IMG/VR virus record: IMGVR_UViG_3300028920_000178
Coordinates: 1 to 34,914 of that record
DNA: 34,914 nucleotides
Direction: 5' to 3' (one strand)
Origin: a virus
The position numbers and the translations under genes are program-made. Position 1 is the first letter of the stretch. Each line of letters starts with the position of its first letter. Positions 30,712 to 34,914 of this stretch are shown here, piece after piece. The notes beneath the pieces were generated by a model that was not told where the DNA came from, searched no databases, and saw only the letters and a list, made by a program, of their open reading frames with translations.

Positions 30712-30792
30712 GTTGTACGCTGTGCTTTTTTTACAAGGCGTAAATGTTAAAAGTCTAGTATAATAATTAGATTTTTAGCATTGCGTACAACG
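30712..30792 (+). repeat. Cassette repeat H (81 bp)
   Basis: Left arm GTTGTACGCTGTGCT (30712-30726), right arm AGCATTGCGTACAACG (30777-30792). The inner part starts with seven T, contains AAATGTTAAA and ends with ATTTTT, as in repeats E and I. TATATACC precedes it. Afterwards come GGTATG and the GTGCG/CGCAC hairpin (30810-30831). Confidence 0.75.
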
Positions 30793-30871
30793 ACTTGCAA
30801 CATAGGTATGTGCGCCCAACCGATTACGCACAGAAGTTGAAACGAAGTACTAATTAAAAACAAAAATAGCG

Positions 30872-31096
30872 ATGGAAAAAGTTGAATTAAAAGTAGAGAG
30901 AACAATAGGAGTTAGTGGAAGTACTACCAAGTATGTGGAAGTTGAAAAACAGCAGACGCCAACAAAAACAAGGCGACTTGCAGAACTGGTATTCTGCAAT
31001 GAATACATCAACAGAGATGCTGAAATAGCAAGGTTCGACAGCCTGACCGCTGCAAAAAAGTTTGCAAACCTAAAAATATCATCAAGAATCATGTGA
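30872..31096 (+). CDS. Small hypothetical cassette protein (74 aa)
   Basis: 74 aa, basic. The N-terminal half is strand-like with alternating Val/Glu (VELKVERTIGVSGSTTKYVE), the C-terminal half helical (RDAEIARFDSLTAAKKFANL). One cysteine only. I do not recognise a family. It is the single open frame between repeats H and I, and starts after the shared AAAAATAGCGATGG leader. Confidence 0.55.
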   Translation: MEKVELKVERTIGVSGSTTKYVEVEKQQTPTKTRRLAELVFCNEYINRDAEIARFDSLTAAKKFANLKISSRIM

Positions 31097-31170
31097 GGGC
31101 TTTTGTTTTTTAATTGCCCCAATTACGCACTGAATTACCTACGAGAAAAGGCGCATTACCTATGTTGCTT

Positions 31171-31255
31171 GTTAGCAACTGTGCCTTTTTAATAGTGAGA
31201 TGAAGTACCAAGTTAGCGCAATGTTTGATATAGATTTTAGGCATTGTTGCTAACT
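31171..31255 (+). repeat. Cassette repeat I (85 bp)
   Basis: Left arm GTTAGCAACTGTGCC (31171-31185), right arm GGCATTGTTGCTAAC (31240-31254). The inner 54 nt begin TTTTTAAT, contain GCAATGTTTGA and end ATTTTA. It is followed by TATATG at 31262-31267. This is the right-hand end of the array. Confidence 0.75.
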
Positions 31256-31299
31256 ACGTTATATATGCACCTTTTGTATAACAAATTAAACCTAAACAT

Positions 31300-31491
31300 A
31301 TGAGCTACAAAGGATTAACAAAAGCCTATCCAATAAGACTAACTAAAGATCAGGATAACGCTTTAAACATATTGCAATCAAAAGGCTTTAAAAAGTCTTT
31401 GTTTATCCGGCTGGCAATAGATGAAAAACTTAAAAGAGATTACCGAATAACTTTAAAAGCACTTGAACCAAAAGAAAAATTACCTTTTTAA
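31300..31491 (+). CDS. Ribbon-helix-helix-like small protein (63 aa)
   Basis: 63 aa. The pattern of a short strand (KAYPIRLTKDQDNAL), a helix (NILQSKGFKKSLFIRLAIDE) and a basic tail fits the ribbon-helix-helix (Arc/MetJ-type) fold used by small phage repressors, with phrases such as SxFIRxAIxE. It probably binds DNA as a dimer. It lies just right of the cassette array and just left of the strong promoter at 31502, so it may regulate the recombination operon. Confidence 0.6.
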   Translation: MSYKGLTKAYPIRLTKDQDNALNILQSKGFKKSLFIRLAIDEKLKRDYRITLKALEPKEKLPF

Positions 31492-31501
31492 CATAAAATA
31501 C

Positions 31502-31532
31502 TTGCATGGTGTTAATTTTATTATTAAATTTG
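31502..31532 (+). promoter_or_regulatory. Strong Bacteroidota-type promoter of the recombination operon
   Basis: TTG at 31502-31504 (ACTTGCATGGT context), exactly 20 nt, then TAAATTTG at 31525-31532, a perfect TAnnTTTG. The ATG of the next gene is at 31556. This is the best match to the consensus in the genome. The first 15 bases resemble those at 33999. Confidence 0.75.
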
Positions 31533-31555
31533 GTTAAACTTTTAATCTTAAAACT

Positions 31556-31750
31556 ATGATAAACAGCGAAATGATCCTTGACCGAATTAATTGCATTTAT
31601 TGGGAGAATGAGTTTAACCCTCAGCGGTACCTTCGCCAAAAAATAGCAATGCAGTTATATAATAAAATGAATTACCCAATGATACCAAACATGCAGAGCT
31701 TTACCCTTAAAGAAATCTGGAACCTGGTAAATAAATACTTTAACAAATAA
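31556..31750 (+). CDS. Small hypothetical early protein (64 aa)
   Basis: 64 aa, helical, rich in Asn, Met and aromatic residues (ILDRINCIYWENEFNPQRYL, QKIAMQLYNKMNYPMIPN). No motif is recognised. It is the first gene after the 31502 promoter and is followed after 10 nt by the 89-aa gene, so it begins the recombination operon. Confidence 0.55.
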   Translation: MINSEMILDRINCIYWENEFNPQRYLRQKIAMQLYNKMNYPMIPNMQSFTLKEIWNLVNKYFNK

Positions 31751-31760
31751 TCTTACTGCT

Positions 31761-32030
31761 ATGGAACTTTTAGGAAAAACACCAAACAACTTACGCCAAT
31801 TTATGGCGATTTTTAACAAAACGCAATATAATGACGCTTATACAGCCGAATATGAAACAAATATTTTGGGCGAGTTGATTATAGTTATAAAAAAGCTCGA
31901 TAAAAATTCAGCTTATTATTTCGGCGGCACAATTTTAAGGCATGTCGATAGTATGGCGGGTGAATTACACTTACTAACATTCGCCGAGGTTGTTAACAAT
32001 GAATTGGTATTAAAAATCCAAAAATATTAA
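31761..32030 (+). CDS. Small hypothetical early protein (89 aa)
   Basis: 89 aa with strands and a helix (NLRQFMAIFNKTQYNDAYTA, LGELIIVIKKLDKNSAYYFG, HLLTFAEVVNNELVLKIQKY). I do not recognise it. It ends 1 nt before the nuclease gene, and so may serve as its accessory; the sequence itself gives no direct evidence. Confidence 0.55.
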   Translation: MELLGKTPNNLRQFMAIFNKTQYNDAYTAEYETNILGELIIVIKKLDKNSAYYFGGTILRHVDSMAGELHLLTFAEVVNNELVLKIQKY

Positions 32031-32031
32031 C

Positions 32032-32898
32032 ATGAAACTACTAAAAGACTCTTTTAATAATTACCTGAGCGCTGAGGGTTATGCCTCGGCCTCAGCATTG
32101 AAAAAACTAAAAAGATCACCTTTACATTTTAAGGAGCAAGTTATTAGCGATACTGACGCGCTAATATTCGGCCGTTTATATCATACTTTTATTTTAGAGC
32201 CAGAGCAATTTGATAAAGAGTATTATGTTTTTAACGATGCTGATATAATAGAAAAGCTAAAGGCGGAGGGATCGAAAAATCCGAGGGCAACGAATTTTTA
32301 TAAGTCATGGCTGGCCGGCGTAGAGTCAGAGGCCGAAGGAAAAACAATGATCGACCTCACAACATTCGAAAAAATAAGAACAATGAAAGAGCGCCTTTTT
32401 TCTGATCCTATTGCTAAATACTTGCTATTATCGGGGCGCCAGGAGGTTAGCGGCTACGGTCAAATAAACGGCGTAAACGTAAAAATAAGAATGGACTCTT
32501 TAAGCGAGAAAAAACGTTTTATTGCTGATTTAAAAACTGTAGCTGACGCCTCAGAGGACGGATTTATAAAAAAATATGTAGCAGCTCACGACGGTCATAT
32601 ACAGGCCGGTATTTATACTGACTTCATGGAACAATTAACAGGCGAGCCGCACCGATTTTTTTGGGTAGCTCAAGAGAAAGAGCCTCCTTTCGCCGTTGCC
32701 ATTTATAAAGCCTCTACTCAAATGCTTTCGGTCGCCTGTTATGAATATGAAATGCTTTTAGAGCAATGGCAATACTGTAAAGACTCAGAAAAATACGAGG
32801 GCTATGAGGTTTTTTGCGATAATAAATTTCATGTTAAAGAAATAGATTTACCCAATTATTCAATAAAAGACTATTCATTCAATAATAAAAGGAGGTAA
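32032..32898 (+). CDS. RecE-like PD-(D/E)XK exonuclease
   Basis: 288 aa. The N-terminal YASASALKKLKRSPLHFKEQ, then DALIFGRLYHTFILEP, is the characteristic entry of the phage exodeoxyribonuclease VIII-type PDDEXK domain (S-x-S-x-L-K...SPxHF, G-x-xxHxxxLEP). Active-site residues follow: Asp in KIRMDSLSEK and the D-x-K of FIADLKTVADAS, with the helix HDGHIQAGIYTDFM. It should degrade one strand of linear double-stranded DNA to make substrate for an annealing protein. Its partner is probably the 32960 gene. Clear function, with high similarity to the family by eye. Confidence 0.85.
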   Translation: MKLLKDSFNNYLSAEGYASASALKKLKRSPLHFKEQVISDTDALIFGRLYHTFILEPEQFDKEYYVFNDADIIEKLKAEGSKNPRATNFYKSWLAGVESEAEGKTMIDLTTFEKIRTMKERLFSDPIAKYLLLSGRQEVSGYGQINGVNVKIRMDSLSEKKRFIADLKTVADASEDGFIKKYVAAHDGHIQAGIYTDFMEQLTGEPHRFFWVAQEKEPPFAVAIYKASTQMLSVACYEYEMLLEQWQYCKDSEKYEGYEVFCDNKFHVKEIDLPNYSIKDYSFNNKRR

Positions 32899-32903
32899 AA
32901 ACC

Positions 32904-32934
32904 TTTGTTTATATCATAAAAATTATTAACTTTA
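32904..32934 (+). promoter_or_regulatory. Promoter-like site before 32960 gene
   Basis: TTTG at 32904-32907, 19 nt, then TAACTTTA at 32927-32934. The -7 octamer is identical to that of the terminase promoter at 1745. ATG follows 25 nt later, allowing separate expression of the annealing-protein candidate. Confidence 0.6.
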
Positions 32935-32959
32935 GTTATTATAAACTTAATCTATAACT

Positions 32960-33787
32960 ATGGAACAAATTAAAATCGAAAGTGTTGAGGCAATTGAGGC
33001 TATCAACAAAAGTGAAGTCGATGTAAGTATTGCAACCGCTCAGAAATTTCCAAGGAACATTAAAAACTCTATGGCTGAATGTTTAACCGTTGCAACTATG
33101 ACAGCAGAAACGGCTCAGGAATGTTTTTACGCCTTACCAAGGGCCGGAAAAACTATTGAGGGGCCAAGTGTAAGGCTCGCCGAAATATTAGTCCACTCAT
33201 GGGGCAACATAAACGCGGGCTTTAGAATTATAGGCAACGACGGGAAAAAAATAACCGCTCAGGCTATTTGCCACGACTTACAAAAAAATGTAAGGATAAG
33301 CGCTGAAACTATGCGTAAAATTACAGATCGCCAGGGGCGTACGTTTAACGAGGATATGCAAATAATGACAGGAAACGCAGCCGCAAAAATTGCCTTTCGT
33401 AACGCTGTTTTTACTTGCATACCGAAAGCCGTAACAGCCGAGCTTCAAAGTAAAATAAAGAATGTTGCCATTGGTAGCACGAAACCAATGGAGGAGCGTA
33501 TTAAAGAGTCTATTAAATACTTTGAGGGGTTAGGAGTTACCGAAAAGGAGCTGTTAACTGTTTTAAATGTTTCCAGCACTAAAGAAATCACCGTCGATAA
33601 TCTGTTTACTTTACGAGGTTTAGCCAACTCCATTAAAGACAATTTAACAACCGTTGACGAGGCTTTCGGTCGGGTTAAGGGTAAGAGGCCAACCGACGAG
33701 AAAACGCAAAAGGAAAACGACGAATTGGCACAAAACGCGCTTGATTTTGAAAAACAACAACATGACACCAAAAAAAGTAAGTTATAA
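32960..33787 (+). CDS. Conserved phage recombination protein, candidate single-strand annealing protein
   Basis: 275 aa. The segments YALPRAGKTIEGPSVRLAEI, GKKITAQAICHDLQKNVRIS, MRKITDRQGRTFNEDMQIM and TGNAAAKIAFRNAVFTCIPK belong to a phage family seen in many hosts and usually left unnamed. The C-terminal part (KYFEGLGVTEKELLTVLNVS, then a coiled acidic/basic tail) resembles that of RecT/Erf-type proteins with a helical extension. Its position directly after a RecE-like exonuclease makes it the best candidate for the annealing partner. The role is inferred from context. It has its own promoter and overlaps the next gene by 26 nt. Confidence 0.65.
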   Translation: MEQIKIESVEAIEAINKSEVDVSIATAQKFPRNIKNSMAECLTVATMTAETAQECFYALPRAGKTIEGPSVRLAEILVHSWGNINAGFRIIGNDGKKITAQAICHDLQKNVRISAETMRKITDRQGRTFNEDMQIMTGNAAAKIAFRNAVFTCIPKAVTAELQSKIKNVAIGSTKPMEERIKESIKYFEGLGVTEKELLTVLNVSSTKEITVDNLFTLRGLANSIKDNLTTVDEAFGRVKGKRPTDEKTQKENDELAQNALDFEKQQHDTKKSKL

Positions 33788-34007
33788 TTCATCAAATATT
33801 AAGCGCTATAAAGGAAAGCTTATAGAATTAACCTATGTTACCAGGAAAAGCGGGGTAGATTACATAAAAACGGTAATAGGTGAAATAACTCAAACCTCAA
33901 GAGTTCACGTCCTTTTTGACGTCAATAAAGAGGGCGAAATTGAACTGGCTTTAAAATACCATAATTTGATAAAATTAAAGCATTTTAATCGTAAAAAACT
34001 TGCATAG
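33762..34007 (+). CDS. Small basic hypothetical protein (81 aa)
   Basis: 81 aa from ATG 33762. The longer in-frame upstream extension to 33654 lies in another frame of the recombination gene and is Arg/Lys-rich noise, so I prefer the inner ATG. The product is basic and strand-rich (KRYKGKLIELTYVTRKSGVD, SRVHVLFDVNKEGEIELALK), resembling a small barrel domain. It might bind nucleic acid. It overlaps the recombination gene by 26 nt, and its final codons overlap the start of the promoter at 34000. Confidence 0.55.
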   Translation: MTPKKVSYNSSNIKRYKGKLIELTYVTRKSGVDYIKTVIGEITQTSRVHVLFDVNKEGEIELALKYHNLIKLKHFNRKKLA

Positions 34008-34029
34008 TATTGAGAATTTTGTAAATTAG
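34000..34029 (+). promoter_or_regulatory. Promoter-like site before HTH/replication genes
   Basis: TTG at 34000-34002 (ACTTGCATAGT context), 19 nt, then TAAATTAG at 34022-34029, one mismatch from TAnnTTTG. The first half copies the 31502 promoter closely. Transcripts starting near 34036 would cross the terminator at 34079 before reaching the HTH gene. Confidence 0.45.
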
Positions 34030-34078
34030 CAGTGGAAAGGGTTTTTTCATTCGTAGTTAGTAGGATTTAGGTTGAAAT

Positions 34079-34103
34079 CGGGGCCGCCTGGCCTCGGTTT
34101 TTT
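34079..34103 (+). terminator. Intrinsic terminator/attenuator in front of HTH gene
   Basis: CGGGGCC (34079-34085) pairs with GGCCTCG (34090-34096) including one G-T pair, loop GCCT, followed by GTTTTTT. It ends the recombination operon. If the promoter at 34000 is active, it also acts as an attenuator and makes a short RNA of about 65 nt. Confidence 0.8.
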
Positions 34104-34121
34104 CCTGAAAAACTTTAAAAA

Positions 34122-34286
34122 ATGATTGACAAAATAGAAAAAAGATTAAAGCTTTTAGGCATAACAAAACAGCATTTAGCAAGAAAGGCCAATATGTCTC
34201 CTTCACAACTTAGCCACGTTTTGAAGGGTGCTAGAAATTTTACACCGGATCAGGAAACCAAAATAAGAAATTATTTAAGCCTTTAA
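34122..34286 (+). CDS. Small Cro/C1-type HTH protein (54 aa)
   Basis: 54 aa from ATG 34122 to TAA 34284-34286. The whole protein is one XRE-family helix-turn-helix: RLKLLGITKQHLARKANMSP, then SQLSHVLKGARNFTP, with helix 2 (ITKQHLARKAN), turn (MSP) and recognition helix (SQLSHVLKGAR). It is a likely Cro-like regulator of the nearby replication gene, and the most plausible protein to bind the TTGCAT sites. It starts 18 nt after the terminator T tract and 32 nt before the replication gene. Confidence 0.8.
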   Translation: MIDKIEKRLKLLGITKQHLARKANMSPSQLSHVLKGARNFTPDQETKIRNYLSL

Positions 34287-34318
34287 TTTTTTTAACTACA
34301 CTCGTAAAATATAATTTA

Positions 34319-34914
34319 ATGGCACAAGATAAAAATAGTTTTTTAGCGTATGCGGATTGGATTTATGTAATAGAAAAACTTTCCGACGTACAAGCCGGCC
34401 AAGTATTTAAACACTTGTTAAGATATGTTAACGATCAAAACCCTGAGTTTAACGATCAATTACTTGAAATTGTTTTTGAGCCTATAAAGCAGACTCTAAA
34501 AAGAGATTTAAAGAAATACGAAAAAATAAGAGGCAAACGATCTAAGGCTGGTAAAGCAAGTGCTGAAGCTAGGCGATTAACAAAAGAAAACAACCTAGAG
34601 CAAAATCAACAAGTGTTAACAAGTGTTAACAAAAGCCAACAAGCTTTAACAAATTCAACTGTTAGTGTTAGTGATAGTGTTAGTGATAGTGTTAGTGATA
34701 GTGTTAGTGATAGTGTTAGTGATAGTGTTAGTGATAGTGAAAACACAAACAACATTATTTTGAGTGAGGGACAAGAAAAGTTAATTAAAAGTTTATGCGA
34801 AGTTTTCGGAATTTCAGAACAAAGACAGTTTCAAAGCTACGCCCTTTTAATTAATGCTATAAGAAAGCAAATAACAGACGGTAATTATGATTTGTTTAAA
34901 ACCCAGGTTAATTA
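34319..34914 (+). CDS. Replication-initiator/replisome-organiser-like protein, N-terminal part (continues at window start)
   Basis: The frame runs off the window end and continues in frame at the left end (stop at 388), total 274 aa. Residues 1-95 (NSFLAYADWIYVIEKLSDVQ, AGQVFKHLLRYVNDQNPEF, then IKQTLKRDLKKYEKIRGKRS) match the DUF6291-type N-terminal domain of phage replication proteins. A Lys/Arg helix and Gln/Asn linker follow. Residues 115-140 are a Ser-Val-Ser-Asp repeat coded by 12-bp units. The C-terminal domain begins near 147. It probably loads the host helicase at an origin. As in lambda O, the origin may lie inside this gene, at the repeats. Confidence 0.75.
   Translation, partial: MAQDKNSFLAYADWIYVIEKLSDVQAGQVFKHLLRYVNDQNPEFNDQLLEIVFEPIKQTLKRDLKKYEKIRGKRSKAGKASAEARRLTKENNLEQNQQVLTSVNKSQQALTNSTVSVSDSVSDSVSDSVSDSVSDSVSDSENTNNIILSEGQEKLIKSLCEVFGISEQRQFQSYALLINAIRKQITDGNYDLFKTQVN
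34661..34738 (+). repeat. 12-bp tandem repeat inside replication gene, possible iteron origin
   Basis: Six perfect copies of GTTAGTGATAGT (34667-34738) are preceded by a half unit (34661-34666). A second small direct repeat, AACAAGTGTT twice, lies about 50 bp before it. The unit codes for Val-Ser-Asp-Ser and joins the two protein domains. The place inside a replication-protein gene is that of iteron origins in several phages. Confidence 0.8.
34756..34914. repeat. Right copy of 159-bp terminal direct repeat
   Basis: Identical to 1-159 except at 34775 (G for T) and 34893 (T for G). This copy keeps the replication gene open (GAA where the left copy has TAA; TTG where the left has TGG). It lies wholly inside the replication gene, not at a packaging site. 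Confidence 0.9.

Larger units (their letters stand above)
26765..31267 (+). other. Array of single-gene cassettes separated by related structured repeats
   Basis: Eight plus-strand genes (26874, 27442, 28283, 28599, 29539, 29945, 30248, 30872) lie one by one between foldable repeats at eight loci, listed as separate features, plus a partial left end. Shared boxes: left arm beginning GTT and often ending TGTGCY; right arm RGCATT...YAACG; then 5-16 nt later (TA)TATG and GTGnCG. Elsewhere in this genome genes overlap or lie within a few bases, but here gaps are 90-250 nt. The left border is AACGGTATGCAAATAAG (26794-26810), which resembles the sequence after the right arm at 29474. The border on the right is TATATG at 31262-31267. 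Confidence 0.7.

Noticed and set aside
26765-31267. Calling the cassette repeats true integron attC sites
   Set aside because: Outer triplets are GTT on the left and AAC on the right on both strands. Canonical attC has AAC...GTT, and there is no integron integrase in the window. I report only the likeness.
33654-33761. Longer start for the 33762 gene
   Set aside because: The extra 36 residues lie in an alternative frame of the recombination gene, are Arg/Lys-rich and look non-coding.
34661-34738. Regular short repeats as a CRISPR array
   Set aside because: Units are contiguous 12-mers without spacers and are in frame in a coding gene.
1-34914. tRNA or rRNA genes, integrase, DNA polymerase
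   Set aside because: I looked for cloverleaf-like and catalytic motifs while reading and saw none. Absence by eye is not proof for tRNAs; a tRNA search program would decide.

Overview
The window looks like one complete circular (or circularly permuted) genome of a tailed phage of a Bacteroidota host. Its last 159 bases repeat its first 159 with two mismatches. One gene runs in frame off the right end and continues on the left, so the non-redundant unit is 34,755 bp. A Bacteroidota host is suggested by AT-rich DNA, starts without clear Shine-Dalgarno sites, promoter-like sites of the TTG-N19/20-TAnnTTTR type, four secreted-type proteins with Gln at the predicted +1 position, and phage proteins of types common in that phylum. 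No integrase or long repressor is visible. A tape measure protein without sheath genes suggests a siphovirus.

Layout: 34,122-388 across the join holds a 54-aa HTH protein and a replication-initiator-like gene carrying 12-bp tandem repeats. 385-1725 is a tight run of tiny genes (winged-helix-like, membrane and lipoprotein). 1768-18,791 is a long late block: small and large terminase, tail-completion-type proteins, fibre proteins including a 1416-aa protein with beta-helix, lectin-like and SGNH esterase-like regions, baseplate/tail proteins and tape measure. A separate promoter with a palindrome precedes 18,831-25,421: ClpP-like protease with scaffold-like tail, major capsid protein, tail-tube candidate, portal, connector, holin candidates and M15 endolysin. 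A bidirectional hairpin separates this from the only minus-strand gene, a metallophosphoesterase (25,470-26,348). A divergent regulatory region with a second palindrome of the same design follows.

The most unusual region is 26,765-31,267. Here eight small plus-strand genes, each alone, are separated by structured repeats. These include two DNA methyltransferases (one N6A/N4C type, one C5 type) and several Cys-rich or Zn-finger proteins. Repeats at eight loci share boxes: a left arm starting GTT and often ending TGTGCY, a right arm RGCATT...YAACG, then TATATG and GTGnCG. It looks like an array of single-gene cassettes separated by foldable sites. The architecture recalls integron attC arrays, but the polarity is opposite (GTT...AAC) and no integrase is present. 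It is the best candidate for an undescribed system here.

From 31,300 to 34,007 a second early block follows: a ribbon-helix-helix-like protein, a strong promoter, a RecE-like PD-(D/E)XK nuclease, and a conserved phage protein placed where a single-strand annealing protein would be. Early promoters share an extended TTGCAT -33 box, which also forms the half-site of the palindrome at 26,407. Late promoters use a different one, so a simple early/late switch by a TTGCAT-binding phage regulator is a reasonable hypothesis.
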